Shown piece by piece: positions 22,701 through 29,351 of a DNA stretch of 64,000 nucleotides. Where the stretch lies: the NCBI GenBank assembly GCA_019422525.1, contig JAHZDE010000003.1, positions 218,345 to 282,344 on the forward strand, in the 5' to 3' direction. The position numbers and the translations under genes were made by a program. Under the pieces are notes generated by a model. The model ran no database searches and was not told where the DNA came from. It saw only the letters and a program-made list of their open reading frames with translations. Position 1 is the stretch's first letter. Every line of letters starts with the position of its first letter. The DNA is from Clostridiales bacterium (lineage in GTDB: Bacteria > Bacillota > Clostridia > Oscillospirales > Acutalibacteraceae).

Positions 22701-23355
22701 TCACGGTGGCATAAGCATTGCGGCGCAGGCTCTCTCGCTCGACTTCTGTTTTAATCACGCTGTCCAGTATCTCCGGCAGCATCAGCAGGCCTCGGATAAT
22801 CACTGCTGTGCTGGGATACTTGGAAGTAATATAGTCCCGCAGGAACATGGACATAGGCAAAATAATACCGGAACCTGTACCACCGGCAGCAGTAGAAACA
22901 ATGACAATCCGAAGTGCCTGTTTCATCTCCTTGCCGTCTTTGCGAAACAAATCGTCAATCGCATGAAACAGGGGGCGAAGCTTTCCTGTTTTAATGGTAG
23001 AGTTAAAAGCCAACCGGGAAATAGCCCGCACCTGACCGGCACCCTCCGACACAGTCTTGTCATACAGTACGGCGTTTTTCGGGAACCAATTGCGCAGTGC
23101 GTCCTCATCATAATCCAAATAATCCCCAACCGACTGGGTATTGGAGGTTTGAACTGCATAAATCTTTTTTCCGCTTTTGGTAATGTTAGCCAAGTCATTG
23201 ACATTGGTATCAAAAACCACGAAATTGACATTATCGGTCTCACTACCGCGGCACTTTTCAGCCACCCTTTTGACGACCTCAGAGCCAACGCCGCCCAAAC
23301 CAACAAACAGGGTTGCTGGCACTTGATTTTCCTTTATGATTTCTTTTGAAGCCAT
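19792..23355 (-). CDS. FtsZ/tubulin-like GTPase
   Basis: The 1187-residue protein has an N-terminal tubulin-fold GTP-binding domain. The first nucleotide loop reads FVGLGGVGSEVVKRV (residues 17-31), an Asp sits in VVFDTN near residue 49, and the tubulin signature appears as STAAGGTGSG at about 154-163. This matches the large tubulin-like family of bacteria and archaea that is often encoded next to von Willebrand A proteins, not cell-division FtsZ. The remaining 900 residues are helical and unrecognised, with no membrane segment. The ATG at 23355 follows GGAGGGGAAACAA; a TTG 15 bases upstream falls on the ribosome binding site itself. The gene starts 24 bases after the vWA gene. Polymerisation and a membrane-remodelling role are inferred from the family. 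Confidence 0.88.
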   Translation of the reverse strand: MASKEIIKENQVPATLFVGLGGVGSEVVKRVAEKCRGSETDNVNFVVFDTNVNDLANITKSGKKIYAVQTSNTQSVGDYLDYDEDALRNWFPKNAVLYDKTVSEGAGQVRAISRLAFNSTIKTGKLRPLFHAIDDLFRKDGKEMKQALRIVIVSTAAGGTGSGIILPMSMFLRDYITSKYPSTAVIIRGLLMLPEILDSVIKTEVERESLRRNAYATVKELNAFMMKGSGFFDIDGDLRRYSGLHVDVTVTATDELKSLALLPLDFCFLFDGQNAEDSTMASPEQYKEQAAQALYEQNIGPMQQKAFSVEDNIIKEISNKGNYGRNRFGGIGAGVLRYPYEDVADYIAYQWAIDRIGGEGEAAKWSKYDKAFFVKAREERKAGIPYSEQQTRGEVYTRTLKTASDNFSKDLRNMYLQDAERRITDFFRTLAEEMHRSLNDDPAIRVSRGSAMRFASEMDYSIETGSQNRGQADANLNLLRAYEMAVRNNAKKISQSVAEGIFRNETKTINEKRSFTIEQLIRSSINGICHPNAVRYLLYTITEQMKQKIKSTEDRIANEATPALDSWAPSANDAGTFDVRYTKKSNEKNIDEFCQAEVAYAKGGNGDTPSKLDKIRGGEDIYAQLNQLFPAYFGDISLFGELTSELEAYKIGLEYLKEVNEMFEKFFDTFAEKVAKLLRMQDDLVASIRFHKGDSVYNICADENILQELARTSTNGEEGLMLPSELCGQIFDAVKFNVAFDRETRNADVVEDDKRIDIFDDILLGYFQQAVRQNCDMIDVNVIEAIALEYRLKKRVQQREAQGNEGKVYDKVTHEDTVRYISEMLAMGERLSAPSIQRMRNVEPREVNLQAYNESLRAMRNYKMADLLPNGMSVNTISKYEVHFFNALYNLTPDKLSKFAAPVCCETGDKEGGLYHMAYHRYSQNIGPDSAKSMSISTHIDKRWDSIAVMPELDFRYAKQMTTRIHQALIYGLLLGAIQYREISQIANRKVYRYENSGERIMDLVVSNGTPCDQFYEVLDALYINPAAVKDAMRIKENKRKKDKVRNANYDQTAFYRSLEEFYLPQFHEGKTSLFEIPLAYYATVPNTKRYSVEIVDLVDSIIGVFVEELSLWENETDRPFRLCEILKEQFTMLVDSFKNYESLRNNTTLHNNLVIDVVYRKIKSILEREEPVGYDEYIDEMKKLLR

Positions 23356-23379
23356 TTGTTTCCCCTCCAATAAATTTGA

Positions 23380-25575
23380 TTATACAAAACGCAAATTGAC
23401 TGTAAGCACCATAGGAACCATACTACCATTTGTAGAAAGGAATGAACCTGAAACCGTAACAGTCGCACCACTGGAAATCGCAAAATCAATTGTCTGATTT
23501 CTCACACCAGCCCGAACCATCCGATTTGCCTGATCATCACGGACCATTGTCACTGCGCCTATCCGAATACTATTGGTAGCCGGAGTGTTGGTTGCGCCGA
23601 TACCCTTCACTTGAGCTTTTCGCTTGGAAGACTTTGTTTTCCGCTTATCTACAGCTTCCAATTGGAGAGAAACACCGCAAGTAGCCAGCGGATACATGGG
23701 ACATGCCGGGGATTTGATGGTAAGGGAGGCGTTTTTCCCCTTGAGTTTTCCCGGCTGAATACTGGCAGACCCACTCATGGGGTTTCCGTTAACAATAAAG
23801 CTGGTTTTTGCTGCGACAATTCGCTTAGGTAAGCACTTTAGATTCAGCCACCACCAAATCAGCAACAAAATCAAAAGCAGACCAATAATCCAAGGCAGAA
23901 TCAGCATGACCGTTTTGCCATTGCGCTCCCACCAAGTACGGCTATCGGTAAAATGCATCGTGTCCTTGCACTCACCGACCCATACTTCTTTTCCGATATT
24001 GGAATTATACTGGATTTTCAGTTCGCCATCCTCATACTTGCCATCGCCAGGCTTGTTGTCAGGTAACGAAACATAAATTTGATACACACCGGGCTCACTG
24101 CCCTTTTGCACATCAAATTCCACCTCGCCGCCCACACTGGCCGACACGTTGGGAACCGTCATCTGATCCCAAATTTCCTGTGGGATCTCCTCGCCTTTCA
24201 CAGTAGCTTTTACCACAATAGGCTCGTCACCGTTTGCCAATCCATCCGTGCTCACCGAATATTTGGGATTCTCCACCACCGTAAACTCCAACTGCTGATT
24301 GTTATACACCTTATAGTTAAGAGTGGTCGCCACACTGTTATACTCGAGAAAACTGGCCTTTGCATCAATCTGCAAGTCGCCTTCTTCAATTACGATGGTA
24401 TCGCCGTTCTGATAGGTTTTATCGTGCTTCTGACCGTTGTTGGTTACAGTCGCTTCATAGGTGATATCACCCAGCAGTTCCGATTCTCCAACTTTTTCAT
24501 CGGTACCACCCTTGACAAACCCCATCTGCAAGGTATATTCTCCAGCACGCAAATCGTCTGGGTCCGTAACCACATTTCCCTCAGAGTCCACCAGATAAGC
24601 AGCAATCTCTACATTGGGCACATAATAGATTTCTACGGTCTCTGCACCGCTGATATCCAGGGTGTAGTCTCCGGCATCAAAGTCGTGTTGGAAAGTGGCA
24701 ATACTTCCTTGAAGATTTTTGTCCACCACTGCACTTGAACCAAAGAGTCCCTGCTCCATATCACTGTATTGCACCGCTACCGGCTCCGAAGGGGACACCA
24801 GCTTGCCGTCACTACCCTTCACACCATTGATGGAGACATCAGGCCCTTGCGCAAACACGATCAGTTCCTTCATCGGCACATCGAAGGAGAATTTCATAGT
24901 ATTGGTGTCCAACTTCAGACGATCCCGATTAAATACTCGGGTACAAATATTCATGACATTCTCAAGAATTTCACTGCTGGTTTTCGCCTTAGCGGAAAAA
25001 ATATTTTTAGATTCATTGGCGGTAATGGTATCCGCTGCGGAGCCAATACTCAGGAACATCACTTTAATATCGTCGGGTTTATTCCCGAAATAATCGTTCA
25101 ATTCCTTCTGATTAAGCGCAACCTGTCCCCTACCCATTACGCCATCTGTCAAAACGATAAGCCATTTTTCATCGGCCTGCGTACCTTCCAAGTCATTTCT
25201 GGCCTTTTCCACTGCCTCAAAAGGAGTTCCACCGCCGCCGCTTGGCATATTGTGGACCTTTTCTGTATTAACACTGGCGCCATCCTTGCCTTTCAATACC
25301 AGCTTGGGGCCTGCCTGAGTACCCCCAGTACCAAAATCGCTCATCAGATACACGTTCATGGTATCGTTTTCCGTGAGCATAGAGGAAAAAACTTCCATAC
25401 TATATTTAGCCCGACACCAAGTTCCGTCTCCATCAAACATGGAGCCCGAGTCGTCATACACCACATTGATCACTCGAGTATTCCCTTTGGCCTCAGCCCC
25501 ACTGACAGGAAAAATAGCCATAAGCAGCGCACAAATCAGCAGTAAGGACAAAGAAATTCTCCCAAATTTTTTCAT
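23380..25575 (-). CDS. Membrane-anchored von Willebrand factor A domain protein
   Basis: The 731-residue protein has a signal peptide (residues 1 to about 28, ending FPVSGAEA) and then a vWA domain with an intact metal site: DDSGSM at residues 41-46, a Thr in GGGGTPFEA and Asp in VLTDGVMG. Several beta-rich extracellular domains follow. One membrane helix lies at about 553-575 (MLILPWIIGLLLILLLIWWW), and about 155 residues remain inside the cell. The ATG follows GAGGGGGAAAGC. The arrangement suits a surface or periplasm-facing sensor or adhesion module connected through its tail to the tubulin-like GTPase encoded next. Ligands are unknown. The C-terminal beta-rich region is not assigned. Confidence 0.85.
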   Translation of the reverse strand: MKKFGRISLSLLLICALLMAIFPVSGAEAKGNTRVINVVYDDSGSMFDGDGTWCRAKYSMEVFSSMLTENDTMNVYLMSDFGTGGTQAGPKLVLKGKDGASVNTEKVHNMPSGGGGTPFEAVEKARNDLEGTQADEKWLIVLTDGVMGRGQVALNQKELNDYFGNKPDDIKVMFLSIGSAADTITANESKNIFSAKAKTSSEILENVMNICTRVFNRDRLKLDTNTMKFSFDVPMKELIVFAQGPDVSINGVKGSDGKLVSPSEPVAVQYSDMEQGLFGSSAVVDKNLQGSIATFQHDFDAGDYTLDISGAETVEIYYVPNVEIAAYLVDSEGNVVTDPDDLRAGEYTLQMGFVKGGTDEKVGESELLGDITYEATVTNNGQKHDKTYQNGDTIVIEEGDLQIDAKASFLEYNSVATTLNYKVYNNQQLEFTVVENPKYSVSTDGLANGDEPIVVKATVKGEEIPQEIWDQMTVPNVSASVGGEVEFDVQKGSEPGVYQIYVSLPDNKPGDGKYEDGELKIQYNSNIGKEVWVGECKDTMHFTDSRTWWERNGKTVMLILPWIIGLLLILLLIWWWLNLKCLPKRIVAAKTSFIVNGNPMSGSASIQPGKLKGKNASLTIKSPACPMYPLATCGVSLQLEAVDKRKTKSSKRKAQVKGIGATNTPATNSIRIGAVTMVRDDQANRMVRAGVRNQTIDFAISSGATVTVSGSFLSTNGSMVPMVLTVNLRFV

Positions 25576-25647
25576 GCTTTCCCCCTCTTTCATTCCTCGC
25601 TACAAAAGACAGGCTTTTGCGCCCGACTTTCGCCGGGCAACCGTGCC

Positions 25648-25926
25648 TTACCGAGACAAGAAGTCCTCTTCAAACTCCTGGGGATAAATATCTAATACCC
25701 CCAAAAGCTTCTGCGTTTCTTCATACTTAGAAAAAATGAAAACTAACGAAAGGAACGTGCTCCAAGTCATGGGCCGTTTCCCGCTTTCCAGCGCAATTAC
25801 CGTTTGCCGGCTGATTCCCAATTTTGCCGCCAGCTCACTTTGCGTGAGATGTAACCGGGTTCTTAAAACCGGCAGGTTTTCCGCCATGTTCTTAATCATT
25901 TCTTCTCTGGTAACTTTTTCGCTCAT
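25648..25926 (-). CDS. XRE-family regulator heading the tubulin-like operon
   Basis: The 92-residue protein carries one helix-turn-helix: LPVLRTRLHLTQSELAAKLG followed by ISRQTVIALESGKRPMTW. A 35-residue tail ends GVLDIYPQEFEEDFLSR. The ATG follows GGAGTGAAAGAAA. It is first in the operon, 72 bases before the vWA gene, so it most likely controls its own operon. The tail may be a dimerisation or partner-binding segment. No sensor domain is visible. Confidence 0.88.
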   Translation of the reverse strand: MSEKVTREEMIKNMAENLPVLRTRLHLTQSELAAKLGISRQTVIALESGKRPMTWSTFLSLVFIFSKYEETQKLLGVLDIYPQEFEEDFLSR

Positions 25927-26018
25927 TTTCTTTCACTCCATTAACACTGTAAAGATTCTGCCGCGATATTTTCCAGTGAAATCATTCCGCTGGAAAAAGG
26001 TTTCCTCTCTCCTCACAG

Positions 26019-26060
26019 TCACACGGGAAGGCGAAAAAGACTTTTGGCAGGATTTCCCAT
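26019..26060 (-). CDS. Possible 13-residue leader peptide in the operon 5' UTR
   Basis: Within the roughly 260-base leader, AAGGAGGG sits seven bases before an ATG that opens a 13-codon frame, MGNPAKSLFRLPV, ending in TGA. The ribosome binding site is stronger than those of most genes around it. No terminator follows directly, so any regulatory role is unproven. Other short frames exist in the leader but lack such a site. Confidence 0.35.
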   Translation of the reverse strand: MGNPAKSLFRLPV

Positions 26061-26196
26061 CCAAACTCCCTCCTTACAGGAACCGTCTGCCGCTGATGAT
26101 TTCCCCTGTATCCATAGCTAATGGGAGTTCCGGCAAAATTTCGCACGTTTTCCCAAAAAGTACAGTTTTTCGCACATATTTACCCATGTTGTTAAA

Positions 26197-26225
26197 AGTA
26201 TACAGGATTTCTTTTTATCTGTCAA
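26197..26225 (-). promoter_or_regulatory. Promoter of the tubulin-like/vWA operon
   Basis: TTGACA (26225-26220) and TATACT (26202-26197) are exactly 17 bases apart on the minus strand, a near-consensus sigma-A promoter. Transcription would start near 26190, leaving a leader of about 264 bases before the XRE start codon. Apart from the possible leader peptide, nothing else is recognised in that leader. Confidence 0.8.
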
Positions 26226-26300
26226 CGACAAATTGTCCTTAATCGTCACAGAATGTACATGTACTTTTTCCTTTTCAAAAAAAATTTAGCAGTATTGCAA

Positions 26301-26342
26301 AAAAGAAAAATCCTCCCAAAACCTAACGTTTCGGGAGGATTT
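26301..26342 (-). terminator. Terminator of the GGGtGRT/NifU-like pair
   Basis: AAATCCTCCC pairs with GGGAGGATTT, and the minus strand continues TTCTTTTTT. It lies about 50 bases after the stop of the GGGtGRT gene and isolates the next operon. Confidence 0.85.
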
Positions 26343-26392
26343 CTTATAAAAAGGGCTATACCTTTTCGTATCTGAAAAATCCGAAAGGGAAA

Positions 26393-27400
26393 TTACTTGG
26401 TTCCCTCGTACACAGCCACAGCGCAAGCAACGGTAGCGCCAACCATGGGGTTGTTGCCCATGCCGATCAGGCCCATCATTTCCACGTGTGCGGGCACAGA
26501 GGAAGAACCTGCGAACTGAGCGTCGCCGTGCATACGGCCCATGGAGTCGGTCAGGCCATAGGAAGCCGGGCCAGCAGCCATGTTGTCGGGGTGCAGGGTA
26601 CGGCCGGTGCCGCCGCCGGAAGCAACGGAGAAGTACTTCTTGCCGTTCTCCAGGGCCCACTTCTTATAGGTGCCTGCAACCAGGTGCTGGAAGCGGGTGG
26701 GGTTGGTGGAGTTACCGGTGATGGAAACGTCAACACCTTCGTGCTTCATGATAGCAACGCCTTCCAGAACGTCGTTAGCGCCGTAGCACTTAACAGCAGC
26801 GCGCTCGCCGTCGGAGAAAGCTCTGGTCTCCACAATGTTCAGCTCACCGGTGAAGAAGTCGTAGTCGGTCTTCACATAGGTAAAGCCGTTGATACGGGAG
26901 ATGATATAAGCAGCGTCTTTGCCCAGGCCGTTCAGGATGATGCGCAGGGGCTCTTTGCGGGCACGGTTAGCGGTACGGGCAATGCCGATAGCGCCTTCAG
27001 CAGCAGCAAAGGACTCGTGGCCAGCCAGGAATGCAAAGCACTTGGTCTCGTCACGGAGCAGCATAGCGCCCAGATTGCCGTGGCCCAGACCCACGTTTCT
27101 CTGCTCGGCAACGGAGCCGGGCACGCAGAAGGCTTCCAGGCCGATACCGATGGCTTCAGCAGCCTCGGAAGCGGACTTAACGCCCTTCTTAATAGCAACA
27201 GCACAGCCCAGGGTGTAAGCCCAGCTGGCGTTTTCAAAAGCGATGGGCTGTACGCCCTTAACAATCTTGTCGGGGTCAAAGCCCTTGCTCAGGCAAAGCT
27301 CGCGGGCCTCTTCGAGGCTGGCAATGCCGTACTCGGCGAGACACTTTTCGATTTTGGCAATTCTTCTTTCCTTGCCTTCAAACATGACATCGTTCGCCAT
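26393..27400 (-). CDS. GGGtGRT family protein
   Basis: The 335-residue protein is named after its conserved glycine motif, visible as ASGGGTGRTLHPDNMAAGP near residue 265. Other glycine-rich stretches are NVGLGHGNLGAM and GLIGMGNNPMVGATV. It has no signal peptide or membrane segment. In anaerobic Firmicutes this family is usually encoded beside a NifU-like scaffold, and that is the case here: the partner gene ends 32 bases upstream. Biochemical function is not established; a role connected with iron-sulphur cluster or metal handling is inferred from the pairing. The ATG follows an AAAGGAGGAC site. Confidence 0.85.
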   Translation of the reverse strand: MANDVMFEGKERRIAKIEKCLAEYGIASLEEARELCLSKGFDPDKIVKGVQPIAFENASWAYTLGCAVAIKKGVKSASEAAEAIGIGLEAFCVPGSVAEQRNVGLGHGNLGAMLLRDETKCFAFLAGHESFAAAEGAIGIARTANRARKEPLRIILNGLGKDAAYIISRINGFTYVKTDYDFFTGELNIVETRAFSDGERAAVKCYGANDVLEGVAIMKHEGVDVSITGNSTNPTRFQHLVAGTYKKWALENGKKYFSVASGGGTGRTLHPDNMAAGPASYGLTDSMGRMHGDAQFAGSSSVPAHVEMMGLIGMGNNPMVGATVACAVAVYEGTK

Positions 27401-27432
27401 TACAGTTTGTCCTCCTTTATGGTCTCTTTGAC

Positions 27433-28125
27433 TTATTCTTCGCGGGGATCGATATACTTGGCAGCGCCGTCAAAGCGGCCATACTGGCCAATGTTCTTCT
27501 TGAAGGCCTCGTCGGGGCTCACGCCGTGACGGATGTCTTCCAGCATCTTGCCCAGCTTCACGAACTGGTAGCCGATAACCTCGCCTTCCTCGTCCAGAGC
27601 CATCTTCAGGACATAGCCTTCGGCCATTTCCATGTAACGGACACCCTTTGCGCCGGTGCTGAACATGGTACCTACCTGAGAGCGCAGGCCCTTGCCCAAG
27701 TCTTCCAAGCTGGCGCCGATGGGCAGACCATTCTCAGAGAATGCGGTCTGGCTGCGGCCATAAGCCAACTGCTTGAAGATTTCGCGCATAGCAACGTTGA
27801 TAGCGTCGCACACCAAGTCGGTGTTCAGGCACTCCAGCAGAGTTTTGCCGGGCAGAATCTCGGCAGCCATAGCAGCGGAGTGGGTCATACCGGAGCAGCC
27901 CAGGGTTTCCACCAGAGCTTCCTGTACGATGCCTTCCTTCACATTCAGGGTCAGCTTACAGGCGCCCTGCTGGGGAGCACACCAGCCCACACCGTGGGAC
28001 AGGCCGGAAATGTCCGAAATCTGGTAGGACTTTACCCATTTGCCTTCCTCCGGAATCGGAGCGGGGCCATGATGGGGGCCTTTTTTGACAGTACACATCT
28101 TTTCCACTTCAGCGGAATAATTCAT
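27433..28125 (-). CDS. NifU-like iron-sulphur cluster scaffold
   Basis: The 230-residue protein resembles the N-terminal scaffold domain of NifU/IscU. Conserved-looking cysteines occur in GWCAPQQGACKLTL, ETLGCSGMTHSAAM and CLNTDLVCDA. It starts MNYSAEVEKMCTVKKG after GAAAGGAGTACCGAT; the frame is open further upstream but without a start signal. It forms a two-gene operon with the GGGtGRT gene under a good promoter. No cysteine desulphurase lies nearby, so it is a stand-alone scaffold or a relative with another task. Cluster binding is inferred from family similarity. Confidence 0.82.
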   Translation of the reverse strand: MNYSAEVEKMCTVKKGPHHGPAPIPEEGKWVKSYQISDISGLSHGVGWCAPQQGACKLTLNVKEGIVQEALVETLGCSGMTHSAAMAAEILPGKTLLECLNTDLVCDAINVAMREIFKQLAYGRSQTAFSENGLPIGASLEDLGKGLRSQVGTMFSTGAKGVRYMEMAEGYVLKMALDEEGEVIGYQFVKLGKMLEDIRHGVSPDEAFKKNIGQYGRFDGAAKYIDPREE

Positions 28126-28194
28126 ATCGGTACTCCTTTCGGTTTCAGAATGCTTCAGGCCATGACTGAACATCAAAGCCAAACATATACTCAT

Positions 28195-28223
28195 ATTATA
28201 CGCAATTCCCCTGATTTTCGCAA
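28195..28223 (-). promoter_or_regulatory. Promoter of the NifU-like/GGGtGRT operon
   Basis: TTGCGA (28223-28218) and a perfect TATAAT (28200-28195) are 17 bases apart on the minus strand, about 70 bases before the start codon. Confidence 0.75.
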
Positions 28224-28346
28224 GGGTTACAGGAAATTTTATTGGCTTTTCTGATAGAAAAGAGAACCCTTCTCCTTCATTTTGCATGATTTTGGGAAAG
28301 AACGGGTTTCTGTTTACCAAAATAGCCCATTCACAAAAAGGCGGTC

Positions 28347-28994
28347 TTATGATTTTTCAAGCAGGAAATCGGCTGCTTGTTCCAGTTCGTGAAATACCGG
28401 CTCTCCGGAAGCTTTCAGTTCCCTGAATCCCTGATGTCCTCTGTCCAGCAGACACACCGGGCAGCCGATAGCCTTGGCCATATCGCGGTCATGCAGGGTA
28501 TCTCCAATCACCGCACATTCACTGGAAGGAATATTATGTTCCTTCAAAAATCGACAGGCCATTTCCACCTTACCGGAAGCCTGAAAATCCTCCGCGCCCA
28601 AAATCCACGTGAAAAAATTTTCCACTCCAAACAGGCGGCAGAAGTGCATCAGTTCTCCCAAATGGCTGGAAGAAACAATCATTTGCCGCAGCCCAGCCTT
28701 TTGAAACCGTTCCAACGTCTCTCTTCCCCCCGACATCAAGCCGGTTTCGTCCATATGCAGCCGGTACCCTTCATTAAATTCCACCAGAATCTGTCCGAAA
28801 AGCGCGTCATCCAGCGGAGCAAATAAGTGCTCATAAAACTTTCGGATGGGGGTATCGATATAGGAATAATAATCGCTCAGTGTAATAGGAGCGCGCCCTC
28901 TCCGGGCTAAAATGTCGTTAACGGACTGGAGGGCCACCCCCACGTCGTCGGCCAGGGTACCGTTCCAATCCCATATAATGGTGTTCAGAGACAT
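28347..28994 (-). CDS. HAD-family phosphatase, phosphoglycolate phosphatase-like
   Basis: The 215-residue enzyme has the haloacid dehalogenase motifs: nucleophile Asp in IIWDWNGTLADD, motif II Ser in MIVSSSHLG, a motif III Lys near ASGKVEMACRF, and motif IV GDTLHDRDMAKAIG. The helical cap between motifs I and II fits the subfamily with phosphoglycolate phosphatase (Gph) and PpaX. The exact substrate cannot be read from the sequence. The ATG follows GAAAGGAGCCTGTT. It is transcribed alone and divergently from the small XRE gene at 29083. Confidence 0.85.
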   Translation of the reverse strand: MSLNTIIWDWNGTLADDVGVALQSVNDILARRGRAPITLSDYYSYIDTPIRKFYEHLFAPLDDALFGQILVEFNEGYRLHMDETGLMSGGRETLERFQKAGLRQMIVSSSHLGELMHFCRLFGVENFFTWILGAEDFQASGKVEMACRFLKEHNIPSSECAVIGDTLHDRDMAKAIGCPVCLLDRGHQGFRELKASGEPVFHELEQAADFLLEKS

Positions 28995-29019
28995 AACAGG
29001 CTCCTTTCTGCATCGATAA

Positions 29020-29053
29020 AATAGGTCAATCTACCCCTAAAATCAATAGGTCA
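29020..29053. repeat. Pair of AATAGGTCA direct repeats in a divergent promoter region
   Basis: Two exact 9-base copies (29020-29028 and 29045-29053) lie 25 bases apart between the HAD gene and the XRE gene. The short divergent gap makes them candidate operators for the XRE protein. Chance cannot be excluded. Confidence 0.35.
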
Positions 29054-29082
29054 TTTTGCCATAATAAAGTTGGGTGATCATT

Positions 29083-29301
29083 ATGAACCGACTGAAACAG
29101 TTGCGGGTGGAAAAAGGATATACACAAGTCAAAATGCAGATGCTTACCGGAATCGACCAAAGCGATTATTCCAAACTGGAAAACGGAAAGCGGTATTATA
29201 CGTTTGAGCAGTGCCGCCGTTTGGCGCTTGCTCTGGAAACCAGTATGGATTACCTCGCCGGGCTGACTGATGAGAAAAAGCCTTATCCACGCAGCAAATA
29301 A
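29083..29301 (+). CDS. Small XRE-family regulator
   Basis: The 72-residue protein is a single helix-turn-helix domain: MNRLKQLRVEKGYTQVKMQM, then TGIDQSDYSKLENGKRYYTF, ending LETSMDYLAGLTDEKKPYPR and a few residues. The ATG at 29083 was preferred over a GTG nine bases upstream because the family N-terminus starts there; the ribosome binding site is weak. It is followed closely by a terminator, so it is monocistronic. Its targets are unknown. Confidence 0.82.
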   Translation: MNRLKQLRVEKGYTQVKMQMLTGIDQSDYSKLENGKRYYTFEQCRRLALALETSMDYLAGLTDEKKPYPRSK

Positions 29302-29313
29302 TATTACTATTTT

Positions 29314-29342
29314 AGGGAGCATGATAGGTGCTCCCTTTTTTA
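29314..29342 (+). terminator. Terminator of the XRE gene at 29083
   Basis: GGGAGCA and TGCTCCC pair around a seven-base loop and are followed by TTTTTT on the plus strand. Confidence 0.85.
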
Positions 29343-29351
29343 TCAGTTTCT

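Noticed and set aside
19792..23355. Calling the tubulin-like gene ftsZ
   Set aside because: It is three times the length of FtsZ, the signature loop differs, and the context has no dcw-cluster genes.
26286..26660. 124-codon minus frame overlapping the GGGtGRT gene end
   Set aside because: It overlaps a clear gene in another frame and a terminator; arginine-rich low-quality translation.
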